From NCBI RefSeq assembly GCF_022605725.1, contig NC_065548.1:13363644-13427643 (forward strand): a DNA stretch of 64,000 bases, in the 5' to 3' direction. Position numbers and translations under genes: made by a program. The notes under the pieces are model-generated. The model did no database searches. It saw only the letters and a list, made by a program, of their open reading frames with translations, and was not told the DNA's origin. The stretch comes from Anthonomus grandis grandis (taxonomy: Eukaryota > Arthropoda > Insecta > Coleoptera > Curculionidae). Each line of letters begins with the position of its first letter. Position 1 is the stretch's first letter. Below, one piece after another: positions 46,860 through 58,699 of this stretch.

Positions 46860-47630
46860 AAAAATTAAGTTAGGGCTCTGTAGCAATTTTAAGTTATTCG
46901 TTTGAATATTTAATTAATAATAACTTGGTAAACATTAAATATTCAAGAAGTAAAAAATTTTAAAACATGAAAAATCCAATTACGGAGCAAAAAAAAGAAC
47001 TAAACATAACAACAATACCATTAACTATTAAACATATATCACTACCTTAATGTTACCGCTTATAACTAATATGTTAAAATAAAGGTATTAAACTCCAATT
47101 ATATTAGTAAAGAAAAGAAGGCTTCGGAGATTGAAGTTATTTATCTAAGAGAGGTGTATATGACATAAAGAAGAAATGTAATTAAAGTTCATCGTCATCA
47201 AATAAATAGGAGATTTTTTAGCAATATTAGTTTGAATCATCTGACTATAAAATAGTCATTTCTGCATTGGCACAAGATGTTTTGAAAATTTAAATCAACA
47301 AGATTATAACCTATTTTATACTTTTAATTCATTTAAAGATGAGGATTCTTCTGAATTTTAGTAATTTATTACTAAATTATGATAGCAAAACACCATTATT
47401 AAATCCTTCTCCTAGATAGACACCACACTCTTTAAAATACAAATAGATATAAGATACAAATAACTTTTTGAAATCTATTTTGAACACTCTTTAACGAACG
47501 TGATAGATAGGATACGAAATTAAATAACAATACTCGAGTTTGAACGAATTAAATAATAATACGTACATTTAGAGATGCAACACTACCATATATTATGAAC
47601 CCTGAACCCCTACACAAACGACACTATGAA
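46860..47630. other. No recognisable gene
   Basis: AT-rich sequence between the diffuse repeat and LINE copy R, with nothing that I can assign. Confidence 0.4.
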
Positions 47631-47639
47631 CTGAATATA

Positions 47640-48960
47640 CGACACAAAACTTTGTTGACAATCAAAGGTAACCTATGTCAGCTATATTTTCAGTACTAGT
47701 CAATAATTGAACACCAATATAATAACTATAAATTAATATTATGCGTTTTCGAGTATATAATTTAGGGATATTTGGTTGTAGTTTATTATTGTCACACCAA
47801 CTATTCAGAATTTGCTTTTGCAGAAAGGCGCAATCGCCCATCGCTTTATTCCTGACATAGTCATCAGCAAACAGTAAGTTGTAACATTCAAGAGCACTAA
47901 GGAGATCGTTAATAGAAAGCAAAAACAGTAGTACTCCTAGATAGTTAGGGGACACTAGATGAAGCCATATATAATTCTGACTTATAACGACTGTAGGATA
48001 AATATTGAAGCCTTGGTGTAAGATAAAATTTAAAAAAAAATAAGTGGACAAGATAAGTGGTTTGCTAAAACTGAAGGAGCATAATCTTTCAGCACAATCC
48101 AGTGAATTATTCGATCAGAGGCTTTGAGCCGGTGTACACCATGTCCACCTGACCAAAATCATTAATGGTATCACTAACATATTGAGTAGGCTGCTTAAAA
48201 TCACGATCGGTTATCGTACATGATAAATTGGTAACATCAGCTAAGTCCTGCTTTTTTAAGTATACATACCCTTGCCAATTTCCAACAGGAAAGAAATGTA
48301 AATGTTTTTAGGGATAAATTAAAAAGAGATATAAGATGGCGTTACAACCTCTTAGTAAAAAGCAATGTATATACATAATCGTGCCCTGCTTAACTTCCAA
48401 TACAGAAAACTCTACAATATCCAAGCACACATTTGATATGAACAATAAATGAGATTCATCTGGATTAAATAAAGCGAGATCACTATCACTTTTAAATAAG
48501 ACACAAATGCATTGACCATATCTGATGGACTATCATACACTCCCGTATGGCCAAGCATTTCATCTGGAACTCTAGATAAACCCTTTTTGCTTGTATATAA
48601 GAGTTTTAGGATCAGTAGAATACCATTTTGAATTTTATTTATGAATAACTTATAGCACTTATCTATTTGACACTCCTTAAATATTTAAACTCCGTTAGAT
48701 GGTACTCGCGATCTGTATTATAAAAATATAATATTTTTTCTAAGTTTGATGTTAACTTTAAAGTCAGAAAAATATCAGGTTGGAAACCAGTGGTTTTTAT
48801 ATAGAGGTATACAAATCAAGTAACTGATGTTTCACAAGCTAGGTCTATGCTATCTTCTAAAAATCATTCAAGAACGCCCAGCCTATATTACATAGCGACG
48901 CATAAAGACCTAAACAATTAACTCTTTTAAAGTTATATAAGTTTTATTGGCATTATCACT
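47640..48960 (-). mobile_element. LINE linker and RT remnant, Jockey-like (copy R)
   Basis: Minus-strand remnant with the linker and most of the RT. In order: LGLYASLCNIGWAFLNDF (about 48,885), the Y..L..idW..l motif; KGLSRVPDEMLGHTGVYDS and MVNAFVSYL (about 48,560); FTFLSCWKLARVCILKKAGL (about 48,280), the P..WK.a.v.Pi.K.G motif; QYVSDTINDFGQVDMVYT (about 48,165). A degraded GVPQGS.LGPLLF box (SPNYLGVLLFLLSINDLLSAL, about 47,935) follows, then NLLFADD (about 47,870) with intact FADD, and LQKQILNSWCDNNKLQPNI. The last part is a 129-residue open frame (47,662-48,051). Catalytic FADD remains but the copy lacks endonuclease and C-terminus. Confidence 0.85.
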
Positions 48961-48969
48961 TAAAAAATT

Positions 48970-50670
48970 GCTAAAATTTTAAATATAGGGAAATATACGC
49001 CATTCGTAGCTTTGTAGATTCGATTACGACCTTAAAGTAATTTTTTAATGCCCTTATGGGATATAACAGGCATAAAAAGTACATTTCATAGATATCCAAA
49101 ATATTTTTTTGTATGGAATTGACACGATTATGACTATGTAAACTATATCAATAGTTTCAATGCCTCGAATAAAATAAATACTATGAGAAGATTCTAAAAG
49201 CCTAAGTATTTCGAAATTTTTTTGAAAAGCGTATAAAGTTATGTTAAATACCTGGAATAAAATAAGAAAATGCCACAAAGATATAAGATTATAACTGGAA
49301 GACACGAAAAACATGAAAATTTCAAAACAATGAAGAGGTTAAAAAATTACTTCGAATTATTCGAATCATGGAATAGAATTAAAAATATGGCTGCTTGGAG
49401 CTGACTTGAAGTAAATATATAACTTAAAATACCTGAAAGAAACTTAAGATATTTTCGAATGTGTGGAACGAAATTAAGAATCAGTCTAGAAACATAGAAA
49501 TTACTTTTAATCCTAAAATATTTAAAAAAAAGCTATAACAAATAAATTTTCAAACAAACAAATAAATATGTTATTGCCTTAGAACATGCAAGGGAGGTGT
49601 TTTGTTTATAAATATATTCATCGATTCTCTGTTGTCACGCATTTTCAAAAGAGGAAATTTTCAGCTATATATCAACGCATATAATAATGTTAATTTAACT
49701 TATTGATGTTAGATTTTTTATTTAAAAAAAAAGTAGAAATAGATATGTTATTCTAAGTGCAAGAATAACATCTTCATAGCAAAAAAAAATATTAACATTC
49801 TTATTCCTAAAACCTCTTCTAAAATTTGTAAAGTTCTGTGTTTTTGTTTTAGTTTTTGGTTGAAAAAGCAAAAAGGTTTAGTCATTTCAGTGTTTTTGTG
49901 AACTGTTTGATAGTAAAGACTTGTGCCGTTTATGCTGCATCATGGGAAAAAGGCTATTTAAGCCGATCTTTTCGCAAGTAAATATCGATATTATCATAAC
50001 ATCATATCAAGAGACAACCGTCGTCATAAACATAGAATATTAAAAACTTATTAAGAAATTTATAATAATTATAAATTATTTGATTTCCATAAAAATGCTT
50101 TTTATTAGATAAGTACCTTTACTCTAATGAAATACGTTAAATAACGCATAAGAGTTTATAAATTGTAATATTGTTTATAATTTAAAACATAATTTATTAA
50201 TAATAAATATTGATCATGTAGATATTTTTTGACGACGTCACTGGTAAAGCTTACTTGTGTCGGTGGAATCAACAATGCGATAGAGCGGCGTTGCGATGTT
50301 GTTGCCTTTTTCTCTAATATATGTTATCTACATTCATTTAACTTTGAATGTTGACTTCTTTATAGAGTATCTTATTGTATTTTATGAAAAAAATACTTCA
50401 TATTTTATTAAAGAGAAATAGTATTGTTTTGCACCTGTCAAAATAAGTGACAACTTTTTATGATATTATAAAGCATTTTTTTTCCATTTCTACATAAGCA
50501 TTTGGCATCATTGCATCAGAGATGTTGCAAGCAAACAAACTCCCCTTAGTTCCATGGCAATGCTAATTCTAGCCTTTCAATGTTCTAAGATTGTTGCAAA
50601 TAAATATATATAACAAAAGTCTTACATAGTCATAAGAATTACGTACATATAAATTTTACAAAATGTTGAA
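48970..50670. other. Unassigned AT-rich stretch with scattered repeat motifs
   Basis: At 49,250-49,470 further CCTGGAATAAAAT-like motifs occur, matching the diffuse repeat at 45.7-46.8 kb. A slightly GC-richer segment at about 50,230-50,310 (GACGACGTCACTGG, GAGCGGCGTTGCGATG) has no ORF. Nothing else is recognisable. Confidence 0.35.
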
Positions 50671-50679
50671 GATCAGGTG

Positions 50680-51655
50680 ATACCATTTAAGTTGTTTAAA
50701 CACTCATTTATACTACTTTTAGAAATAAGATATTCTTTAATCTTAGGTTTAAAGTGTTTTATTTGTAATAATCTTAAATGGTGTGGCAATTTATTGTATA
50801 TTATTGGTTCATAGAAAGATGATTCTGTTTTCATACGATTAATGCAATGCAAGTCAATGTAAATGTCATTATAATTTCTAGTGAAATTAATATGAATATT
50901 TTCAAAAGTTTGTTTTTACTTGTAGTAAACAGGAAAAGATATTCATACAGAAAACTGTCAATATATTTACCTGGAAAAAATACTTTCTGCGGTCCACACT
51001 ATAATGCAAATCTATAAGGATTCGTATGGCTCACGTTTATAGGAAAAAAAAACACGGTCCACATCAGCAGTGTGGCACCATATCAGAATTCTATAAGAAA
51101 TCTTTCAATAAAAAAACTTAAGAAATATATAGATTTTGTAACAACTGGAGGGACATTGGCACGCAAAAACTCCAAAACAAATGTTTGGGCATATGAAGTG
51201 TATGTGTGCATTCCACAATAGTTTTGAATCCAGTTTAACGTGGATCATTAGAAATATTCAAATCTATATTTTAAGATGAAATATTAAGTTTTTCAATTTT
51301 CGAGGCATTCCTATTTAACTAATTAACAGCAAACTAATTGGCGACAATCGATTGTATCTCCATCACCCTCACCTGCAAGTGTTTTGAATTCAGTTTCACG
51401 TGGTTCATTAGGAATATTCAAATCTATATTTTAAGCTGAAACGTTAAGTTTTTCATCTTTTGATGTATTCCTACTTATCTAATTAGCAGCAAACCAATCA
51501 GCGACAATCGATCATATCTCCAGTAGGCTCAATGTTTAAATCTCAGTTAACAATAGTTATATCATAAGCAAAGATAATAAAATCGGCACTAGGATGACTT
51601 CACTCCAGATCATTGATTTAGATCAGGAATTGCAGTGGCCCGACACTGACCCCTG
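50680..51655 (-). mobile_element. LINE RT and C-terminal remnant with internal duplication (copy S)
   Basis: The minus strand starts with a degraded VPQGSVLGPLQFLI-type box (about 51,650), with FIIFAYDITIVN (about 51,575) in place of FADDTTi. A W..aN.L..N..K segment follows (DWFAAN, then SRNTSKDEKLN), and KLDSKLLWNAHIH (about 51,220) matches fLGi.lD.kL.W..Hi. At the C-terminus, in one frame, IIYNKLPHHLRLLQIKHFKPKIKEYLIS (about 50,800), the YNkLP...fK.klk.yL end, finishes at a stop near 50,690. A 160-bp segment within the RT is duplicated in tandem (51,221-51,540). ADD is changed to AYD, so it is inactive. Confidence 0.75.
51221..51540. repeat. Tandem duplication of 160 bp inside LINE copy S
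   Basis: Two head-to-tail units, 51,221-51,380 and 51,381-51,540. Shared anchors lie exactly 160 bp apart: GTTTTGAAT.CAGTTT (51,221 and 51,381) and GCGACAATCGAT (51,341 and 51,501). Identity is about 85% by eye. On the minus strand both encode the DWFAAN / W...N.L segment of the RT, so the duplication is internal to the element and arose before or after insertion. Confidence 0.85.
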
Positions 51656-51718
51656 AGGCACGTAACTGTAATTTATAAAATTTAGATTAAAAGATATTGA
51701 TATCAACTACTTGAGATC

Positions 51719-52009
51719 TAATTTTGATCTAATTTTTAATAATTTATAACGACCGGTTTCGCGATTACAAAAAATATCACATCATCAGGGTGGAGGTACC
51801 TACAATTAGGACTAGGACAATTTTCATTTTAACTAATGTAAGTACCTTAGTTCTTTTATAATAATAAGTGGCGTGCTTATTAGGACCTAATCCATTAACC
51901 CCAACAGCTTTTTTTTTTAGATTTTTAGTTCTCGACCTGATGATGCGATGCAAGTTTTGGAAACCGCGAAACCGGTCGCCACAAAATATTAAAAATTAGG
52001 AATTTTCTA
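51719..52009. mobile_element. MITE-like palindromic element with CGACCGGTTTCG arms
   Basis: About 290 bp whose ends are inverted repeats of roughly 75 bp. The left arm, 51,719-51,795, contains CTAATTTTTAATAATTTATA then CGACCGGTTTCGCG and CATCATCAGG. The right arm, 51,933-52,009, reverse-complemented, contains CTAATTTTTAATATTTTGTG then CGACCGGTTTCGCG and CATCATCAGG. No ORF lies between them. Motifs of this CGGTTTCG...CATCATCAGG type recur in insect genomes, as far as I recall. No clear target duplication was found. Confidence 0.65.
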
Positions 52010-52080
52010 GAGAAAGTCCTTTTTTTACGTTCACCTTATTAATATATTTCACACTATTGTACAGAAAACTTAAAAAAACA

Positions 52081-52940
52081 TTAATACTTTGTGGCATATC
52101 CTTTATTCCTTATAACCTCACATTGTCTTGGCATGGCTTCAAGAAGACTGTGAGTAACATCATCAGAAATTTCATTCCATGCTTCTTCCAAGACTTGGAA
52201 TAAATCATCTTTATTATAGAATTTATTAGGATTTGATTGTCTAACTTTTCTCTCTAGGTACTCCCACAAGTTCTCAATAGAGTTCAGGTCCGGACTTTGA
52301 GCTGGCCGCTTCAAAATTCGAATTTGTTGAAAGGTAAAGAAACTTTTTACAATTTTGGATGTGTGCTTCCGATCGTCGTCAGGTTGAAACTTCCAAATTA
52401 ACGGTAAATTATCTTCAGCATATTGGTGCATATTATTTCTTAAGATGTTTAAATAATATTGGCCAGTCATGATGCCTTCTATCTTCATTAGTGAGCTAAT
52501 ACCTTTGCATCACCATAAAAAAACATCCCCATACCATGACTTTACCACCTCCATGTTTTATTGTGGGCTTACGGTACTTAGAATTATATCTTTGATTTAT
52601 TGGACGTCTAATCTATGTCATACCATCCGATCCGAATAAATTAAATTTACTTTCATCTAACCATTAGATGTTTTTCCATTTATTATAGTTCTAGTCTTTA
52701 TGATCTTTTGCCAAACTCAAACGCACTTGTCTAATTTTCATTGAAACATAAGATTTTTTTACAGATCTTCTGGCTCTTAAGTTTTCATCGCATAAATGTC
52801 TTCGAATAGATCGAACTGAGAGATATAGGGTTGGATAAGCTTTTTTTACATCTTCAGCAGAGGTAAATATTAGGTAGAGTAAAAGGTAGTTTTTTTAGGG
52901 CTACCTGGCTTCCGAATAATACCAGTAGTGCCTAAACAAA
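52081..52940 (-). pseudogene. Tc1-like (DD34E) transposase pseudogene
   Basis: Minus-strand transposase, nearly complete but broken near the N-terminus by stops and shifts. From the N-terminal side it reads GTTGIIRKPGSPKKTT (about 52,930), YLSVRSIRRHLCDENLRARRS, SYVSMKIRQVRLSLAKDHKD, WLDESKFNLFGSDGM (about 52,660, first D), KHGGGKVMVWGCF, then in an open 135-residue frame (52,081-52,488) WKFQPDDDRKHTSK (second D; canonical DND changed to DDD) and AQSPDLNSIENLWEYL (catalytic E kept). It ends at MPRQCEVIRNKGYATKY. The frame is open for its last 40%, but the HTH region is broken. I did not find terminal inverted repeats. Confidence 0.9.
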
Positions 52941-52999
52941 TTTAGGTTTAATCCAGGGATTTTGCTTCTTATTTTAATAATAGGAAAGAATGCATGGAT

Positions 53000-55190
53000 A
53001 ATACTTTGAAGAAAAGAACAAATAGGTTCATTGTCTCCTTCGTTCAAGTATTTCCAGAAACTGTGTCAGCTTTATCTCTTTAGTATTAAGATTTATGATC
53101 CTTTACTAAAAAATCTTTATGACAATGACTCACTGACAATTTTGTATTGCTAAGAACTTGCAAGGATTTTTCCAATATAAGTAAGGACTGTTTAAAGACG
53201 AATTTTAACTGAGGAACCATTTATATCAAAACTAGATCCAACTTGACTTAATCAACAATCCTTTATAAAAATTATCACTTAACCTTTCAACCCAAAAACT
53301 GCAATTTCATTTTAAGATAGCCGTTGTAGATAGTCGTAATACATAATAAGTAAAATATGCAAATTGATAAATATTAAATTAATTATAAAAATTGTAAAAC
53401 TTGTAATCAAATATTTAAAAAATAAATTAAAACGTGAAAGTAAATCTTAATAGCACCTGTTTGGTTGTATAGGCCACTCTAGTGGTAAATTTATATCTAA
53501 GTTTTTTCTGAATTTTGCATAGATTTGACAAAATATTCCTGACGCATATAAGTTTAATTAGCTCCAATTTAAAACATAGGGGATAATAGGAAAACGATTC
53601 ATTGAAGGTTTTTTTAGTGTAGGAAATACCAGAGCCAATAATTAGATCAATAACTATTGACTGACCTTTGATTAAATTATAACTATTATATACTTAAAAT
53701 AATTTCTGTACTGCATAATTCTACGAACTCTTATTACAGTAATAAATTCTTCTTTACAATAGTTCCTTCGTATTAAAAATACTTATTAATTTATTCAAAA
53801 AAATAATAATAGTCGCAATGAATATTTTACTTGCAACAAGTGTTTATTTACGACAAAGAATATACGTCAGTCTCTTAGGCAATATACATTAAAAACCCAT
53901 TCTAGATTATCTTTGATCAATGTCTGAATCATAACTAATGACTCTTCTTAGAGTTCCTTACATAATTTAATAATAATTACGTATTACAATGTGTTTCCGC
54001 GCAGATCTGAAGTAATGTATTAAAACTATAGTAAACATTACCAGGTTTTCCACAAGAAATTTCACTTTTATTAATCTTCTCATTACGCTTGGTTAATAGC
54101 TTCCTTTTGGTCACTTATATAATTAGAGAAACATTTGAGTTTTGACCACATCATTTGCTTTTTTCTTTTTTTTTAACCGCACTTATTACAGTGAAAACAT
54201 TTTTAAAATAAATAATTTAAAAAGAAAACATCGTTTACACACTATGAGATTTCGCATGGTACTGAAATATTTGTTTATGTATTTATCAGACCAATGATGA
54301 AATTCACTTGTATACAAAAGGTATTGTTGTTTTTCTCCGCTATTGACCGAAATACTGTAGGAGAATTGTATATATAAATAGCGTAAAATTGTTATGGTTA
54401 GAATTGTTTTTTTCTTGTGCATTTTATCCATATATGTACAAAAACATCATTTTATTACCATTCTATGTTATACTAAGATCTATTCTATGTCTTCTTTCCT
54501 TGTGTTTTTCTTTTGTACTCTACCCAATTACGCACAAACAAATTTTTATGATGCCTCCGAGTAATGAAAAATTTATATTTTAATAAATAATACATAAATA
54601 TGTATCAGTAAATAAAAAAAATATTTATTGGATAATTCCATGTTGAAATAGCCATTATATTAACAGACAGTTGAAAACTTGTTGACAGCAAAATTATTTC
54701 AAACCTGATCAGTAAATAACACGCTTCTATAGTGAAATCTAGGGCTACTGAATTTAAATATAAAATATTTGCTTATTACATAGGCCAAAGATAACATTGT
54801 CTTACTTATTTATAAATAATAGATGTCCTAAGGCAAACGTTTGTTCATGTAGGAATGTCGATAAAATGTGATTCAGTTTCACTCTATTTGAGAAGCTCTC
54901 ATATGGTTTAGTAAAGATGATTTATCGATTTTATTTAATTGAGACAAATTTATTTATTTATTTAACTGCGTCGGATGCGCATATTTCAACTTGGGAACGG
55001 GCAATCTGCGATGTAGAATTTAAACGAATATTAATATATAGATAGAATCTAAATTGTTTTTCTTCAGGAGTTTACCACACTTTATATAACTTTCTGACTA
55101 ATTTCTTAAAATTATTGCTTGAGTCGTTTTCATATGTCATTTTTTATGTACCACATTTCTTACGATTTATTACGATTTATATTTAATTAC
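53000..55190. other. No recognisable gene
   Basis: About 2.2 kb of AT-rich DNA. The short open frames at 54,186-54,431 and 54,389-54,583 overlap on opposite strands and carry no family motif. Confidence 0.45.
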
Positions 55191-55873
55191 AATAATAGTG
55201 ACCATGAGTCTGTCAGACTCTCAGCTCAAAAAAGCTGATCAAAAAGAAATGCTTGAAATATAATATTATATTTAACGAAACAGCACCACTAATTTGCATA
55301 TATTAGTTATTTAAAAAGAAAAACTGAGCTATTAAAATTGCATTATTATTTTTTCTAAAATCTAACATGAATTCTATAACAAAATAATCCTTAGGTAATT
55401 TAAAATAACATTTTATATACTTAAAACTGCGTATGTTTTTTTGAATAAAAAGTTTAAAAAAAACATTAAAACATAAATTCTCCAGGAAATATGCAAATAA
55501 ACAAAATAATGGTTAAAAAAGAATTATTCTCCTTCCTTCTTAGTGGAATTGATACAAAATTTTCAGGAACATTAAAAGCAAACTGGTTTCTGTAAATAAA
55601 TACGTAAATATGGAGTGTTTCTTTTTAATTTCAATGGACATATCATGCATATTGTCGTATTTTTAGTTTTTCTTCATGTTCAACAACTGCGGATAGATCA
55701 AAACTACTTCTTGTTAATTCTTTAATTTGTTTTTGTAGTATTGGCGTTTCAAATTTTTGATGTAAATTTGAAGAAGCCAATTCGTCTGGTAAATTTTCAA
55801 CAAACTGAAATCGGCTTTAATTATTTTCCCGTAAAGAAGTAAAATTGTGATTTTTTTATAAAAAAAAAGCGAC

Positions 55874-56370
55874 TTTCCTCAAAAAATAATTTTTTTATTA
55901 CCCTATATAGTTTTTAGAAAAAGCTGAAACAGGTATCCAGTCAAATTATTTCAGGAATATGTGTATTAATCTTTAAAATTTTTTGTTGCTTATTTTTGAA
56001 TTATGGGCATTTTGTGAAATTATTAGAGAAAAACATTAATTTCCTCAAAAAAATTGTTTTTCTCATTACTCTATATATTTTTCGGAAAATGCTAAAATAG
56101 GTTATTAGTTAAATTATTTCAGAAATATGTGTACCAATTTTCAAAATTTTTCTTTTGCTACTTTTTAAGTTTTAGGAATTTGTGAAATTTACTGAATAAA
56201 AATTACTTTTCATAGAAATATTTTTTTTTTCTATTGAAGCTATAATTGCTTTTGAAAAATGCTTAAACAGGTGTCCATTTAAATCATTTGAAGAACAGAG
56301 AATTAAAATTAATTTTAACTTTTTTTAAGTAATAAGCTTTTTTTGAAAATAGTTAAGGAAACTCTCACAC
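55874..56370. repeat. Three tandem ~170-bp repeats inside the outer element
   Basis: Units start at about 55,874, 56,040 and 56,218 (periods 166 and 178). Each begins TTTC.T..AAAAA, then a T-run, then (T/C)CTATAT or a related word, GAAAA.GCT.AAACAGGT, TTAAAT.ATTTCAG.AATATG and TTTTTAA.TTTT...GGAATTTGTG. The third is most diverged. No coding content. Confidence 0.65.
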
Positions 56371-56847
56371 TTTTTTAAGTATGACAGTTTCATTAAAGTT
56401 TCTTTAGTGCGTTCTTCCTTTAGTGCGTTAAAGATAATATTGACCAATAAACAAGTAAAAAATAAAAACTTAAAAAAAAACTTCAAACGTTTTCCCTATA
56501 AAATCCATGACTTAAAAGTGGCTCTTAGACGAGATTTTTGGTTTGATATTTTTCTTCATATAACCCTAAAACGGTTAAGGTAAGGTTTTTTTTTGGAAAA
56601 AAAAACAAGTGGCTTCAATATGTAGTTTAAAAAATATTCAAAAATTACTTCAGTTATTTGAAAAAGCCTAAAAATTCAACACAACTTGGAAATATGTATA
56701 TAAAATTACCTCCCGAAAAAAAGTCAAAAACTAGGTTCAACTATCTGGAATTAATACAAAAATGATTGGCAATTAACAGAAAAATTTTACCTGAAAAATA
56801 TTAAAACTTATAGCAACGTTTTCTGATCAATTTGTCCCTCCGAATAT

Positions 56848-58699
56848 TAGGGTGGAGTGAAAACGGCATCGAAAAAAAAATCCTTAAATCAGTTGACCTA
56901 TATGTGGAAAAGTTACCTAGTATAATGGTTTATTCTAGAAAAAATAATTGGCTTAAAATATTGCCATCTTCTACTGCCCATTTAACCTTGAAATTTTATT
57001 AGTTAAAGAAAATATTATTTATAGCCGTGATGCAGCTCTTATCCAGCTTATTTTTATCGAAAATCTGTTATTTTTGATGGAAATAACCGCTCAGAACTCA
57101 CAGCGTGGAGGTAGCTGCATATCGAGTTCCACCACCCTCCCACCCTTATTTGTACTTTTGTGATTAATTTTCAGTAAAAACTTAAAGCTATTGACTTTTT
57201 GACTGGAATACCAGCCCTTATAAATCCATCCCTTGCTGTATTTCCACATACAGCAACTGACGCTTTTTTTTTTTTTAAATCAAACCTATTTGCTGAAACC
57301 AATTTCCTGTTGGTTTGCTGTTTTCCTACACTTCAATAATCTTCCGAGACCTAATTCTCTCACTGTTTTGCGACTATCAGCCAACATAGCCAATAAGAGA
57401 TTTTCAGGATGACCAAAATAGCCGTTCCTTAGAATTACTGGGTCTATGATTTTTATTAAATCTTCTGGTAAAAATCTTGATTTTTCAATCATACCAAATA
57501 GATGCTTGCTCCCGTGACGACATGATGGTTGGATTTTGATTGCAAACCATGTGGTGGCATACTCTTTCATGACATATTCTGTTAGATTTTGTGATGGTTT
57601 CTCTGTGGAGACATATAATCGTAAAATCCGGTTTGTGGTCGTAAGCCATCTGGAATGAGCCATTTTACCTGGATTCCTTTTCGACAAGTTCAAAGAGATG
57701 TTACCTTTTGAAATGGCATTACAAATTTGTATCCTTTTAAAATTTGTAGGTTGTAAGGTTTCACATTTTTCTAATTGGTTTCCTATCTCGCCACGAAATC
57801 CTTTTGGGCCAGTGGTTTTTCTATCCAAATGTTGCAGCAAATGTCTTAAAGGTAGTTCGTTTGCGTGCAATAGGCAAACAAACCATTGTAGGGATCGATT
57901 CAGCGAGAGCTCAAGCTGTCTAATAATTCCATTCTTATTACCAGTATTTACTGCTGTACTATCACAACCTATAGCCCACAAATTAGAAACGTCAAAATTA
58001 TGCTCCAAAAATTCTAGAATGCTTCTTTTTATACTTTGCGAATTGCCAGATGCAGGTGTCAAATGACCAATGTATTTGGATCCTGTTTCTGAAACTAGGA
58101 CTATATGCTCCTCAATCTTCGTTTTTTTGGACGAAATTCCTTCTTCATTAGTTTGAACTAACGTTTGGTCTTTTCTTCCATCGAAATATATTCCATATAC
58201 GAATTCAGAACCTTCTTCTTTATCTTTTCTCTTGAGGTCAGATCGAGATTTTGCCCTTTCTCTTCGAATTTTACTGCGGTCGACAATTTTTGATGAATCC
58301 TCTGTAGTAATTATTCCCATATCTTTTAACTATCTTACTTTAACTAATCTTTGTTTGCCTCGTTGGCGCTTAGCCGGCGCAACGCGGTGTCAAAGAACAT
58401 GTAGTATTGTTTCAAGGTCGTTATATAGAGTTGCTGTTTGGTTCTGGGAATGTTTTGTAATACCTTCTTTACGTAAATATCCAGTAATAATTACTAATAA
58501 GATATTATTAAAAATAATAAAAAATTATATATATATTTTTTTTACTATTGGGAAAATTCCAATTTTCAAAGCTGTTTGGGCAGTAGAAGTTTTAGGTTGA
58601 TTGAACTGAGATTTTTTTTGGTGAATACTGGTAGTAAATGACAACTTTTCTACACATAGGCTTTAGGGAATTATGAAAAAAAAAATTCGCTCCAGCCTA
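56848..58699 (-). mobile_element. hAT-like DNA transposon, nearly intact
   Basis: An 1,852-bp element flanked by a perfect 8-bp direct repeat, CCGAATAT (56,840-56,847 and 58,700-58,707). It ends in TAGGGTGGAGTGAA (left) and TAGGCTGGAGCGAA (right, reverse-complemented), which fit the YARNG start of hAT termini at the left end and nearly so at the right. The inverted similarity continues, more diverged, for about 140-150 bp (56,848-56,995 and 58,561-58,699), including CTACTGCCCA near the inner limit. It encodes a single open 344-residue transposase-like protein on the minus strand. Eight-base duplications are characteristic of the hAT superfamily. The element sits within the outer inverted-repeat element. 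Confidence 0.8.
57286..58320 (-). CDS. hAT-like transposase-related protein, 344 aa, intact ORF
   Basis: The longest open frame in the window and the only transposase here without a stop. From the ATG at 58,320 it has a basic N-terminus (SKIRRERAKSR, residues 16-26), FDGRKDQTL (D47) and WAIGCDSTAVNTG (D120), both ending predicted beta strands as in RNase H-fold transposases. CLLHANELPLRH (C149, H152) resembles the C/DxxH motif of hAT enzymes, SRWLTTTNRILRLY (W225) the conserved tryptophan, and GHPENLLL (E306) is a candidate third acid. It lacks a recognisable BED zinc finger and the hAT C-terminal dimerisation block, being about half the usual hAT length. An in-frame stop lies three codons before the ATG and AG precedes that region, so an upstream exon is possible. 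Similar unnamed proteins exist in arthropods, as I recall; hAT membership is inferred. Confidence 0.75.
   Translation of the reverse strand: MGIITTEDSSKIVDRSKIRRERAKSRSDLKRKDKEEGSEFVYGIYFDGRKDQTLVQTNEEGISSKKTKIEEHIVLVSETGSKYIGHLTPASGNSQSIKRSILEFLEHNFDVSNLWAIGCDSTAVNTGNKNGIIRQLELSLNRSLQWFVCLLHANELPLRHLLQHLDRKTTGPKGFRGEIGNQLEKCETLQPTNFKRIQICNAISKGNISLNLSKRNPGKMAHSRWLTTTNRILRLYVSTEKPSQNLTEYVMKEYATTWFAIKIQPSCRHGSKHLFGMIEKSRFLPEDLIKIIDPVILRNGYFGHPENLLLAMLADSRKTVRELGLGRLLKCRKTANQQEIGFSK

Noticed and set aside
57698..58600. Two 122-residue plus-strand open frames (57,698-58,066 and 58,232-58,600)
   Set aside because: They are antisense to the 344-residue hAT-like ORF or overlap its end and the terminal repeat, and show no family features.
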